In this document: positions 24,155 to 33,704 of the stretch, one piece after another | Numbering within the stretch: the stretch's first letter is position 1 | How the letters are laid out: every line of letters begins with the position of its first letter | Assembly (NCBI RefSeq): GCF_900115975.1 | Contig: NZ_FOYM01000017.1 | Coordinates: forward strand, 1-64,000 | DNA length: 64,000 nt | Direction: 5' to 3' | Source of the DNA: Desulfoscipio geothermicus DSM 3669 | GTDB taxonomy: Bacteria > Bacillota > Desulfotomaculia > Desulfotomaculales > Desulfallaceae | The notes under the pieces: generated by a model | Told to the model about the DNA's origin: nothing | The model's database searches: none | Seen by the model: only the letters and a program-made list of their open reading frames with translations | Translations under genes and position numbers: made by a program

Positions 24155-27028
24155 CTATGCCGGTTCCCCCGCCAGCAGGGCGACGGGGAAGCTTTTAAAT
24201 ACATAGATAAGCGGTATCTTGCCGTCACCGGTGCTAACCGTTTCACCGGTAAGCACATTCCTCCAGGCGCGCGGGGCTTCGTCCGGCAGCGCCAGGGCTT
24301 GGTCCCCCCACAGCTCCACCGGTAAAAGGAGCCGTTCCTTGGGCGGTTCATTCAGCAGCGTATCGTCCATTTCCGGCCAATGGCTTTGCAAATGCAGCCG
24401 CGCCGGCATGCGGGGCACCGCTACCAGCGCCCAGGTATGGCCGTGCCGCCTGGCAAAGGCGCACACGTGCTCGTATTGCAGGCTGCCGGTCTGCATGGGC
24501 AGGTATTCACCGGAAGCGAACAACCGGTGGTGCTCCCGGCGGTAATGCAGTGCCATATAGGTAAGGAACTGCTTTAGCCGTCCGTCTTTCCAGGATTTAA
24601 GCAAATCATCCACCAGACCGGGCAGGTCGCCGGCTTCCCGCCGCTGCAGTTCGGCCAGCTGTGCGGCCAGGCTCTTATAATCCACCGGGCGCCGGTTGTC
24701 CGGGTCCACCAGGCTGAAATTCCAGCTTTCCATGCCCTGGTAAATGTCGGGTACCCCCGGGGAGGTGATTTTCAGCAGCACCTGTGCCAGCGAACTGATG
24801 GCCCCGTAATAGGCGATAATATCCCGGAAGCGTTTGAAATCTTGCAGGAACTCGTTGTTTTGCCCGGGTTCCAGTATGGACAATGCAAAGTTTACCAGAG
24901 CATCTTCGTAACCGGTATCCGGTTCAAGCCACCTGGTGTACACCTTGGCCTCCCGGGAGGCTTTAATCAGGAATTCCTTCAGGCGTTCTTTGAAAGAAGA
25001 CTCTTCATCTTCCGCCAGGGGCCAGGCCCCGACCAGGGTCTGGTAGATGAGCAGTTCCACGTTGTCGTCGGGTACGGGCTGGTCGTCCACCACCTGCTTT
25101 TTGTCCCGGTTCCAGCGGCGCCATTTCTCCAGGTGGTTCACCCAGATGGCGGGTATTTCCGACAGTAAGTTGATGCGCGCCCGCACGTCTTCGCTGCGCT
25201 TGGTGTCGTGGGTGGATGTAGCGTTCAGGGTGTGGGGCCGGCGCTCCTGCCTGGCCCGGTTGCGCCGGTGAAACTCGTCCACGGCTATCCCCGTGCTGTG
25301 GGGCTCGCCGCCCACTTCGTTCAGGGAAATCAACCGGTTGTAAACGTACATGGCGGTGTCTTCCAGCCCCTTGGCCATGATTGGGCCGGTGAACTGCTGC
25401 CAGCGCATTACAAAGTCCAGCCAATTGCGCCGCCGGTCTTCCGGCAGCCAGTCCCCGAAATCCAGCAGCAGCACCCGGCGCAGGAAGCCGGCGGCCGGAC
25501 CGATGGCGCGGTGCCGCTTGACTGCCTCGGCTACGGCCTGTTCAACATAAGCCCGGTCCCGGTCGCTGACTGTGTAGTCGCGGGTGTAGGTCCGGTAAAC
25601 CGGGAAGCAGGCGGTCACTTCCACCAGCGCCTGTTCCAGTTGGTTGGGGGTGAGGTCGCGGCCGTGCCGGTCCTGTTTGGCCAGTTCCACCAGCTGCCGC
25701 GCCAGACTGCGCATCTCGCCGCCGAACAGTTCCGCCATCACCCGGCGCTTCCGGGCGTACTCCACTTTGGTAAAATTGGGCTCGGACCCGCGCAGGCGGG
25801 CGTAAACCCGGTCCAGGACAGCGATGCCGGGACTGTTGACGAACAGCTCGTTCAACGTGCGTAAAAAGTCGTAACCGGTGGTGCCGTAAACCGGCCACTC
25901 CGTGGGGAGTTCTTCGTCGCCGCTGAGTATTTTCTCCACTACTACATAAAAGCCGGGGTTACCCCCCGCGCCGTTCAGTTGTTCCTGCAACCGGCGCAGG
26001 TAGGTCAGGGGGTCGTGCAACCCGTCCACGTGGTCAATGCGCATCCCGGTGACCTGCCCGGCCCGGGCCAATTTCAGCACCAGGGAGTGGGTGGCCGTAA
26101 ACACTTCTTCATCTTCCATACGCAGCGATACCATGTCGGTGATGTTGAAAAACCGCCGGTAATTAATTTCCTGGTTGGCCACCCGCCAGAAGGCGATACG
26201 GTAAGCCTGCCGGGCCAGCAGCCGGTCCAGCAGGTTAAAACTTTGCGGATCTCCCCGGACCCCGTTAAAAATACGCAGATTTTCATTTATGAACGCTTTA
26301 ATCTCCGGGTAATTGTTATACAGGTCCCGGAGCCTGTCCTTAGCCTCGCGGAAAGCGGCCGCAAAGTCGTTATCCGTGCGGGGGGGGAGGTGCTCCAGCA
26401 GATCCAGCAACTGCGCCAGCTGTACCCGGCCCGGGTGGTCAGGACCGAGGTTGGCCGCCAGTTCCTCCGCCCGGTGCTGCAGGATTTCACCATATGTACC
26501 GGGGTGGAGCGGGAATTGCTTGTCATTGTATCTGAGCTGGAAGCCGTCAGCAGTGAGAATAAGGGCCAACTCTCCCTTTTCCAGCGCTTCGCCGTAAAAG
26601 GAGCTCAGCACGGGCAGCAGCACCTTGCCGGCCAGCCCGGGTTTGCCGGACCGCCAGTTTATATCAAAAAACGATGCGTAGGGCGAATCGGGGCCGAACT
26701 GGAGGACGTCCAGCCACCACGGGTTTTCGGTGCCGGCGGCCATGTGGTTGGGCACGATATCCAGTACCAGTCCCATGTCATGCCGCCGCAGGGCTCGGGC
26801 CAGGCCGGTGAACATATCCTCGCCGCCCAGCGCGGGGTTCAACTGGGTGGGATCGGTTACGTCGTAACCATGCTCGCTTTCCTGCCTGGCTTTAAGCAGG
26901 GGAGAGGCATAAATATCGGTAATGCCCAGGGCATGTAAATAAGGCACCAGGTCCCGGGCGTCGGCAAACCCGAACCGGTGGTTGAACTGAAGCCGGTAGG
27001 TGGCTGCGGGAATGCGTTGAGCCGGCAT
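24155..27028 (-). CDS. treY: Malto-oligosyltrehalose synthase
   Basis: A 957-aa GH13 enzyme opening with the TreY signature IPAATYRLQFNHRFGF and carrying the four GH13 motifs: DIVPNHMA, the nucleophile in GMRIDHVDGL, the acid in VVVEKIL, and NATSTHDTKR. It converts the reducing end of maltodextrins into a trehalosyl unit by intramolecular transglucosylation. TreZ, encoded two genes upstream on the same strand, then releases trehalose. It starts three bases after the GH57 gene. The length fits the usual range (about 700-1000 aa). Intracellular; no signal peptide. Confidence 0.92.
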   Translation of the reverse strand: MPAQRIPAATYRLQFNHRFGFADARDLVPYLHALGITDIYASPLLKARQESEHGYDVTDPTQLNPALGGEDMFTGLARALRRHDMGLVLDIVPNHMAAGTENPWWLDVLQFGPDSPYASFFDINWRSGKPGLAGKVLLPVLSSFYGEALEKGELALILTADGFQLRYNDKQFPLHPGTYGEILQHRAEELAANLGPDHPGRVQLAQLLDLLEHLPPRTDNDFAAAFREAKDRLRDLYNNYPEIKAFINENLRIFNGVRGDPQSFNLLDRLLARQAYRIAFWRVANQEINYRRFFNITDMVSLRMEDEEVFTATHSLVLKLARAGQVTGMRIDHVDGLHDPLTYLRRLQEQLNGAGGNPGFYVVVEKILSGDEELPTEWPVYGTTGYDFLRTLNELFVNSPGIAVLDRVYARLRGSEPNFTKVEYARKRRVMAELFGGEMRSLARQLVELAKQDRHGRDLTPNQLEQALVEVTACFPVYRTYTRDYTVSDRDRAYVEQAVAEAVKRHRAIGPAAGFLRRVLLLDFGDWLPEDRRRNWLDFVMRWQQFTGPIMAKGLEDTAMYVYNRLISLNEVGGEPHSTGIAVDEFHRRNRARQERRPHTLNATSTHDTKRSEDVRARINLLSEIPAIWVNHLEKWRRWNRDKKQVVDDQPVPDDNVELLIYQTLVGAWPLAEDEESSFKERLKEFLIKASREAKVYTRWLEPDTGYEDALVNFALSILEPGQNNEFLQDFKRFRDIIAYYGAISSLAQVLLKITSPGVPDIYQGMESWNFSLVDPDNRRPVDYKSLAAQLAELQRREAGDLPGLVDDLLKSWKDGRLKQFLTYMALHYRREHHRLFASGEYLPMQTGSLQYEHVCAFARRHGHTWALVAVPRMPARLHLQSHWPEMDDTLLNEPPKERLLLPVELWGDQALALPDEAPRAWRNVLTGETVSTGDGKIPLIYVFKSFPVALLAGEPA

Positions 27029-27030
27029 TT

Positions 27031-29466
27031 TTAGTTCCCCCTTTGCACGCGTAGTTTTTCACCCAGGGAATCAAAGCGGTCGACCCACGCCCGGGCACCC
27101 CCGTCTCCCTGCCGCACCTTTTCCCGCAGGCCCGGGTAAACGGCCTGGGCCAGCCGGTAATAGATGTTCTGGGCTTTCCACAGGTCCACTCTGAAAGGCA
27201 GCGAGCGGACCAGGTCAATCAATGTGTCAAACTTTTCCAGAATGCTCAGTTCGGTGGGATTGTTAAGGAACCGGACCGCCACCCGCTCCAGGGTTCTTTC
27301 CAGGACATACTTAAGGACCGCCTCGTCTAGGTTTACGGCGAAGGTTTTGGCCTCTTGCAGGTAAATTTTAATCTGCTCTATGTCCAGCGCATCGTTCATA
27401 AAAGACTGGCGCAACCTGGTATTCAGGTAAAAATCGGCGGCGCATTGCAGGGCGTGGGGCATGGGCATGCCCAGGTCCTTTAAAAACCGCATCAATGAAG
27501 CGTTGTGTTCATAAATGGTGCGGTAATCGGCTTCCAGTTGGGCCATGGTGGAATCGAGAATAATGCTTAGTATTTTGCGCTGCTGGTCCCGAAATAGATG
27601 TTTGAGCGAGTAAATGACACCCTCTTTGAAGTACAGGTCCAGCAGGCGGATCAGGTCCGGGAGGTCGGCCCGGTTGAAGGCTTCGGATACCCCCTGCACC
27701 ATTTGCTGGTAAGCCGTCTCGTCGCTGAAGTAGCGGACGCCGCCGCTCACGTTGTGGTGGCCGAAATAAACCACCCCGTAGCTTACGTGCGCCGATTCCC
27801 GGGTGATTTGCGAAACGACCTGCGCCTGGCCCACCGCCATTTTCATTTCCCCCGCCATCAGCACCTGTTTGTCCAGCCTTTCCACCGTGTAACAGTAGAC
27901 TTGGGACTTTTTTCCGAAATGATTGAACAGGGAACTGATGGCATAGTGGGCTCCCACCTTGGGCAAATCCACCATGGCCGGGGTGACAAATCCTTCATAA
28001 ATATAGGCGCCGTCCCGGTATTTGGGCACATTGCTTTTGGCATGTGCGAGGATATCCAGGAAAGCGGGTTCCAACCGCTTACCAAACAGCTCCTGCCCCA
28101 GCTGGATCACCCGCCCGGCGTACTGGAGCACCTGGACGGTTTCAATGCCCGAAATGTCATCAAAAAACCACCCGCAGCTGGTGTACATCAGCATGGCGTG
28201 CCGCTGCATTTCCAGCAGTTTCAGGACGGTAACCCGGTCCGCGGGCTCCAGCCGGCGGATGGCATGACTTGCCAGGAACCGGTCCACATTATCCGGGGAA
28301 CGGTTGAGTATTACGTTAATATATTCGTTTCGCGCCGCCCAGGGGTCTTTGAGGTATTTGCCCGCGTGTTTTTCGTATAACGGGTCCAGGGTATCCCGTA
28401 ACAGGTCCAGGGACTGCCGCAGCGGGGCCCGCCAGGCCTGGTTCCAATCCGGGTGCATGCCCGTGTGGCAGCCGCAGTCGCCCCGCCACCGGTCTACCCC
28501 GTGGGCGCAGCTCCAGGCGGTGTTTTCATGAATTTCCACCTCGTGTGTGGGCGGGTGCATGGCCAGGTACTCGCTGTAATTGGTGAGCCGGGCCAGTTTA
28601 TGGGATTCAATGTAATCGATGGCGTAAGCCAGCGCCATTTCTCCGTGACGGTGATGGTGGCCGTAAGTTTCGCCGTCGGTGGCGATGTGCACCAACTGCG
28701 GCCGGTCGCGGGTGTCGGAAAAGCCCTCCATTAACCGGTGGGCAAATCTTTCCCCGTTGGCAAGCAGGTGCTCAAAGGCCACTGCCTGGGAAATGGGACC
28801 GTCGTAAAAAAAGATGCAGATTGTCCGGCCCGAACGGGGCAGGCGCAATTGATAAGCCATGGTGGGGTCGATGCCCCGGGGGCCTGTTTCCTCCCAGTCG
28901 CCGCCGCCTATTTTGCGCACCCGCCGGGCCTGGTACTGGGTGAGGATGGTGAAGCGGATGCCCTGCTCGGCCATAATCTCCAGGCTTTCCAGGTCCACGG
29001 CGGTTTCCGGCAGCCACATGCCCTCCGGCTTGCGCCCGAAGCGGTGCTCAAAATCCTTGATGCCCCAGAACACCTGGGTGTATTTGTCCCGGCTGCCGGC
29101 CAGGGGCATGATCATGTGATTATAGGCCTGGGCCAGGGCCGAACCGTGGCCGGAAAACCTCTGCCGGCTTTCCCGGTCGGCTGCCAGCACGGCCCGGTAC
29201 ACCTCCGGGTCGTTGTCCGCCATCCAATCCAGCAGGGTGGGGCCGAAATTAAAACTTATCTTGGTGTAATTGTTGACTATTTTTTTAATATACCCTTTAT
29301 CGTTCAGGATGCGCGCGGCGGTATTGGGCGCGTAGCACTCCGCACTGATGCGTTCGTTCCAATCGTGGTAGGGGTGGGCTGAATCCTGCAGCTCAATATC
29401 TTCCAGCCACGGGTTTTCCCGGGGCGGCTGGTAAAAATGGCCGTGTATGCATAGATAACGTTCCAC
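27031..29466 (-). CDS. Glycoside hydrolase family 57 protein with DUF3536
   Basis: This 811-aa protein starts at GTG behind AGGAGG. The GH57 deacetylase-like barrel begins with CIHGHFYQPPRENPW; the FNFGPTLLDWM and HIATDGETYGHHH segments are strong GH57 markers. A long helical C-terminal domain follows (about residues 400-811), as in the GH57/DUF3536 group. Family members act on alpha-glucans (amylase, branching or pullulanase activities), but the DUF3536 group is little characterised. Lying between treY and treZ, it probably trims or reshapes glycogen or maltodextrin for trehalose synthesis. Confidence 0.85.
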   Translation of the reverse strand: MERYLCIHGHFYQPPRENPWLEDIELQDSAHPYHDWNERISAECYAPNTAARILNDKGYIKKIVNNYTKISFNFGPTLLDWMADNDPEVYRAVLAADRESRQRFSGHGSALAQAYNHMIMPLAGSRDKYTQVFWGIKDFEHRFGRKPEGMWLPETAVDLESLEIMAEQGIRFTILTQYQARRVRKIGGGDWEETGPRGIDPTMAYQLRLPRSGRTICIFFYDGPISQAVAFEHLLANGERFAHRLMEGFSDTRDRPQLVHIATDGETYGHHHRHGEMALAYAIDYIESHKLARLTNYSEYLAMHPPTHEVEIHENTAWSCAHGVDRWRGDCGCHTGMHPDWNQAWRAPLRQSLDLLRDTLDPLYEKHAGKYLKDPWAARNEYINVILNRSPDNVDRFLASHAIRRLEPADRVTVLKLLEMQRHAMLMYTSCGWFFDDISGIETVQVLQYAGRVIQLGQELFGKRLEPAFLDILAHAKSNVPKYRDGAYIYEGFVTPAMVDLPKVGAHYAISSLFNHFGKKSQVYCYTVERLDKQVLMAGEMKMAVGQAQVVSQITRESAHVSYGVVYFGHHNVSGGVRYFSDETAYQQMVQGVSEAFNRADLPDLIRLLDLYFKEGVIYSLKHLFRDQQRKILSIILDSTMAQLEADYRTIYEHNASLMRFLKDLGMPMPHALQCAADFYLNTRLRQSFMNDALDIEQIKIYLQEAKTFAVNLDEAVLKYVLERTLERVAVRFLNNPTELSILEKFDTLIDLVRSLPFRVDLWKAQNIYYRLAQAVYPGLREKVRQGDGGARAWVDRFDSLGEKLRVQRGN

Positions 29467-29469
29467 CGG

Positions 29470-31317
29470 TTATTCCTCCTTTTCTCGCCGGAACAAAACG
29501 CAGGTCCGGGGGGGTAAAGTAATTTGCACTTCACCTGCGGATTTAATCGAGGCGGGGGCGATGCCGCCGCCGCCCAGCCAGCGTTCTTCCGCAGTATCCA
29601 GCAGTTTGTGCCAGCGACCCGCCGGTACGGGCAGGGTAACGCCGGTGTCCTTTTCACTGAAGGAAAAGGCTATGCATACCTCGTCGTCGCCGCTTCGGCG
29701 GCGAATGAACAGCACCCGCCCGCCCCCGCAAGGGATCGCTTCCAGGTCATCTTTGCTCAAATTGGCCAGAGCCAGTACCTCCCGGCGCAACCGGATCAAT
29801 TGCCGGTAAAGCCGGTAGAGGACGCGGTGGTGCCCCTGCCGGCGCAGGTCGTGGTTCAGGCGGGAACGCCGGAAGGTGGCTTCGTCCTGCGGGTCGGGCA
29901 CCTCTTCTTCCCAGTCAAAGGCGGCAAACTCTTCCCGCCGCCCCTTGCGTACCGCTTCGGCCAGCTCCGGGTCGGTATGGCTGGTGAAATACTGAAAAGG
30001 CGCTGTTTCTCCATATTCCTCGCCCATAAACAGCATCGGTATGAAGGGGGAGAGGAATACCGCGCAGGCCGCCAGCTTCAGCCCGGCAAAGGATGTCAGG
30101 GTGCTCAGTCGCTCGCCGAAGGCGCGGTTGCCCACCTGATCGTGATTTTGGGCGAATACTACAAACCGGTTGCCGGGGCAGAGCACGGGCGAATTGCCGT
30201 GCCGGCGCCGCCGGTGGCGGGAATATTGACCCGTGTAAACGTAGCCCGCGCGGAAAGCCCGGGCCAGGTGTTCCAGGCGGCCGAAGTCTTTATAATAACC
30301 GCGCTGCTCACCCGTCAGCAGGGTATGCAGGGAGTGGTGAAAGTCGTCGGCCCATTGGGCGTCCATGCCGTAGCCGCCCATTACCGGCGGGAGGATCACC
30401 CGGGCGTCATTCAGGTCGCTTTCGGCGATCACATGCACCCGGCGTCCCAGCAGTTCGCCCTGCCGGTGCACCGCCGCCGCCAGTTCCTGCAGAAATGGTT
30501 GGGCCGAGAAATCTTTAATGGCGTGGACGGCGTCCAGCCGGAACCCGTCCATGTGAAATTCCGTCAGCCAGTAGAGGGTGTTTTCGATGAAAAAACGCCG
30601 CACCTCGTCGCTGGCCGGGCCGTCAAAATTGAGCAGCGCCCCCCAGGGGCCTTTATACCGGTCGGTGAAATACGGGGCGAAATCCGGCAGGTAGTTGCCT
30701 TCGGGCCCCAGGTGGTTGTAGACCACGTCCAGAATTACCGCCAGCCCTTTTTGGTGGCAGGCGTCCACCAACTGTTGCAGCCCCCGGGGGCCGCCGTAGG
30801 AGTTCTGTACTGCGTAGGGGTAAACTCCGTCGTAGCCCCAGTTGCGGCTGCCCGGGAACTGGGCCACCGGCATAATCTCGATGGCGGTGACGCCCAATTC
30901 GCGCAGTTCATCCAGGTGGGGGATGACGGCTGCAAAAGTCCCTTCGGGGGTGAAGGTGCCCACGTGCAGTTCGTACAGGATCAAATCGTCCTGAGCCGTG
31001 CTGCACCAGCAAGCGTCCGTCCAGTTGAAGTCGTGGTTATAAACCACCTGGGAAGGGCCGTGCACTCCTTCGGGCTGATAGCGCGAGGCGGGGTCCGGGC
31101 GCTTTTTCTCGCCGTCCAGCACGTAAAAATAACGGCTGCCCGGTTCCACGCCTTCCACCACGCCGTGGTGATAACCCCGCTTTCCCCGGGCCAGCGTCTG
31201 TTGCAGCTCCCGTGGAGCCACAATATGTACATCCACCCGGTCGGCCAGGGGGGCCCAGACCATAAACCGGCAGCGCCCCTCACCCAGATATGCAGCGCCC
31301 AGACTTACCTCGTTCAT
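29470..31317 (-). CDS. treZ: Malto-oligosyltrehalose trehalohydrolase
   Basis: A 615-aa protein with an N-terminal beta-sandwich (CRFMVWAPLADRVDV) typical of TreZ and branching enzymes, then a GH13 barrel with ELHVGTFTPEGTF, DVVYNHLGPEGNY (a TreZ hallmark), the nucleophile in GFRLDAVHAI, the acid in VIAESDLND and FAQNHDQVGNRA. It hydrolyses the bond next to the trehalosyl end made by TreY, releasing trehalose. ATG with AAGGAGG. It lies four bases from the GH57 gene, so the three genes form one operon. Confidence 0.92.
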   Translation of the reverse strand: MNEVSLGAAYLGEGRCRFMVWAPLADRVDVHIVAPRELQQTLARGKRGYHHGVVEGVEPGSRYFYVLDGEKKRPDPASRYQPEGVHGPSQVVYNHDFNWTDACWCSTAQDDLILYELHVGTFTPEGTFAAVIPHLDELRELGVTAIEIMPVAQFPGSRNWGYDGVYPYAVQNSYGGPRGLQQLVDACHQKGLAVILDVVYNHLGPEGNYLPDFAPYFTDRYKGPWGALLNFDGPASDEVRRFFIENTLYWLTEFHMDGFRLDAVHAIKDFSAQPFLQELAAAVHRQGELLGRRVHVIAESDLNDARVILPPVMGGYGMDAQWADDFHHSLHTLLTGEQRGYYKDFGRLEHLARAFRAGYVYTGQYSRHRRRRHGNSPVLCPGNRFVVFAQNHDQVGNRAFGERLSTLTSFAGLKLAACAVFLSPFIPMLFMGEEYGETAPFQYFTSHTDPELAEAVRKGRREEFAAFDWEEEVPDPQDEATFRRSRLNHDLRRQGHHRVLYRLYRQLIRLRREVLALANLSKDDLEAIPCGGGRVLFIRRRSGDDEVCIAFSFSEKDTGVTLPVPAGRWHKLLDTAEERWLGGGGIAPASIKSAGEVQITLPPRTCVLFRREKEE

Positions 31318-31379
31318 GACATACCTCCTTAAGGGGGTCAGACTTTAACTTATTTAAACTAACTGTATTATTCAAATAT

Positions 31380-33425
31380 TTAAATATGTCTCAGTTTATC
31401 CACTGACCGGAGCGTATGCAGTACCTCCGGCATCCGGCTGAAAACCTCAAAATCCACTGCCGCTTTGCGCCGCCAGTTGTGTTCGTTTTTCGTACCGGGC
31501 ATATTCTGCGGTTTTTCCTCCAGCCACAAATCCTCCAGGTTGATCATTACAATACGCGCCCGGCCGGCGGCCAGCTGTTTCAGGCAGCCCCGGAGAACGG
31601 TTCCCGTGTTGCCCGCCGGGGCTTTCAGCCGGCCTTTTTTGTGCAGGGCTGACAGTATGCCGGTGCGCCGGGCGGTGTCTTCATTTTGCCATTGTGCCTT
31701 GAAGGGGGGCATGTCGTGCGTGTTCAGGGCGGCCAGGGACCTGGCCGGAACGGGGTTGAATCCCCGGCGGGGGACTCGTTTCAGCTCGAAGGGCAGTATA
31801 TACATCCGGTATATTTTATGCCGGGCCATGGCCGTCCGGACTTCGCCCGGCACAGTGCCCAGGTCCTCGCCCACCAGCAGTGTTTTATGCCGGTGGGACT
31901 CCAGGGTTAAAATGGCGTAAAACTCTTCGGCATGATACCGCACGTAAACCCCTTCGCGGGCCGTCAAACCCTTGGGAATCCAGAACAGCCGGTGCAGGCC
32001 CATTACGTGGTCCAGTCGCAGGATCCCGGCGTGCCGGAGGTGGTGCCGCAGATACGCGATAAAGTACCGGTAATGCTGTTCCCGTATGCGCTCCGGATGC
32101 ATGGGGGCGAACTCCCAGTCCTGCCCCGCGGTGTTTAACGGGTCCGGCGGCGCGCCGGAACTGGCATCCATGGCAAAGGCGGCGCGCTCGCGCCATACGT
32201 CGTACCCGGCGCTGTGCACCCCCAGCGGCAGGTCCAGGTACAGACCGGCGCCACGTTTTCGGGCCAGCGTTGCCAGGGCCTGAAACTGTTCGGCGGCCAG
32301 CCATTGAGCGTACAGGTGGTAGCGCGCGGCCCCGGGGTCGTAGTCCCCTTCCCGGAGTTCGCCGTCCCGCATCCGGTCCGGCCATTCTTGCCAGCCGGCG
32401 CGCCGCTGCTCAACCACCGCCCGGAAGCGGGCGTAATCCGGGGCCGCCGGGTTTTCCGCCGCCCAGCGCTCCAGTTCGGTCCGGCGTCCGGGGGCAGCCT
32501 CGTAGCAGCAGCGGGCCAGCATTTCCAGTATGCGGCGTTTTACAGCCATCCCCCGGCGGTAATCCACCACGGGCGCGCCCCGCAGGGCTGCGATCTCCGC
32601 CTGAAACGCCGGGGAGTTCAACAATTCCCGCGCCTCCGGGCACTGCTGCAGTTCCGGGATGTGGTCCACGGCCAGGTAGAATTCGTTCCAGAATAACCGG
32701 CTGGCGGGCGCGTAGGGGCTGGGGTCGAAGGGTTCATCCAAAAAGGCGGCCAGCAGCGGCAGGGTGCCTACCATATCGCCCCCCAGCCCTTGCACCCAAC
32801 GAAGCAGCAGTTCCAGGTCGGCTATATCGCCGGCCGCCCAACTGCGCCCGGAACGCAGGGCGTAAAGCGGCAGGAAGACCCCCCAGTTCCGGCCGGTTGC
32901 CTCCGCCGGGGGCAGGTAAGCCTGTTGCGGCGCGACGATGAGCAGTGTATGATATACAGCGCCCTGTATAGTCAACATGCAGCGGTGGTAGCCCCGGGGC
33001 AGGCCGGCGGGCAGGTCAAGCTGTTTGGCCACGTAATCCACGCCCTCCACCGCCGCTGCGCGCACCGCGGGCAGGCGGTCCGGGCACCGGGTCCACTGCC
33101 GCGTTTCTCCGTCCTCCAGTTCCAGACGGCAGTCAACCGGAGTTTGCGCCTGGTTTGCGGGCACCCGCAGTTCCACATGAGCGGGCCGACCTTCCCGCAC
33201 TACGGTCACCGGTTCGCAGCAGCGCCGCCATAATTCCTGCCGGCGTTCCCGCAGTGCGCCGGGCACGTCGTCCATGTTTTCCACCGGCGCCCCCAGGGCC
33301 CGGAGCGCGGCCAGCAGCTGGTGCGGCGCGGCCTCCCGGCGCTTTCCCGCGGCATCCCGGTAGCTGGTTTGTATGCCGTACAGCCCGGCCAGCCGGTGCA
33401 GCAGCCGGACTTGCGTTTCATGCAT
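31380..33425 (-). CDS. malQ: 4-alpha-glucanotransferase (amylomaltase)
   Basis: This 681-aa GH77 enzyme has an N-terminal extension of about 180 residues, as in the large MalQ type. The barrel has PLGVHSAGYDVW, the nucleophile segment ILRLDHVMGLHRLFWIP, the acid in LLVGEDLGTVP and LNTHDMPP. It disproportionates maltodextrins, supplying longer chains for TreY and glucose for other uses. First gene of the minus-strand glucan/trehalose operon. GC content is very high, so long antisense frames overlap it. Confidence 0.9.
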   Translation of the reverse strand: MHETQVRLLHRLAGLYGIQTSYRDAAGKRREAAPHQLLAALRALGAPVENMDDVPGALRERRQELWRRCCEPVTVVREGRPAHVELRVPANQAQTPVDCRLELEDGETRQWTRCPDRLPAVRAAAVEGVDYVAKQLDLPAGLPRGYHRCMLTIQGAVYHTLLIVAPQQAYLPPAEATGRNWGVFLPLYALRSGRSWAAGDIADLELLLRWVQGLGGDMVGTLPLLAAFLDEPFDPSPYAPASRLFWNEFYLAVDHIPELQQCPEARELLNSPAFQAEIAALRGAPVVDYRRGMAVKRRILEMLARCCYEAAPGRRTELERWAAENPAAPDYARFRAVVEQRRAGWQEWPDRMRDGELREGDYDPGAARYHLYAQWLAAEQFQALATLARKRGAGLYLDLPLGVHSAGYDVWRERAAFAMDASSGAPPDPLNTAGQDWEFAPMHPERIREQHYRYFIAYLRHHLRHAGILRLDHVMGLHRLFWIPKGLTAREGVYVRYHAEEFYAILTLESHRHKTLLVGEDLGTVPGEVRTAMARHKIYRMYILPFELKRVPRRGFNPVPARSLAALNTHDMPPFKAQWQNEDTARRTGILSALHKKGRLKAPAGNTGTVLRGCLKQLAAGRARIVMINLEDLWLEEKPQNMPGTKNEHNWRRKAAVDFEVFSRMPEVLHTLRSVDKLRHI

Positions 33426-33704
33426 GATAAAACCCCCCGGAATAAATTCCCGCAGCCTCCCGGCGCGTGAATGCGCAAGCGCAGCGGTGACCGCAAAAAA
33501 AACAAAAGTCGTATGTCAGATTACTGGATATTGTGCGCAATTTTATCGTCTTTAAACAAAACCATCTATAATAGTATTATACTGTCGTCAGGATCCAAAC
33601 CTGTAAAAAAAAACAATAACCCGTTAATTTTTGCGGCGCTTTTTGCATAAGCTATACATGTTCATTCAATCAGGACGGGCAATGGATTCGAAAGGAGAAA
33701 CGTT

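Noticed and set aside
29524-31332. A 602-aa plus-strand ORF
   Set aside because: It is the antisense of treZ, produced by high third-position GC. It has no domain motifs or ribosome-binding site, while TreZ on the other strand is unmistakable. The same holds for the long plus-strand frames over treY, malQ and the GH57 gene.
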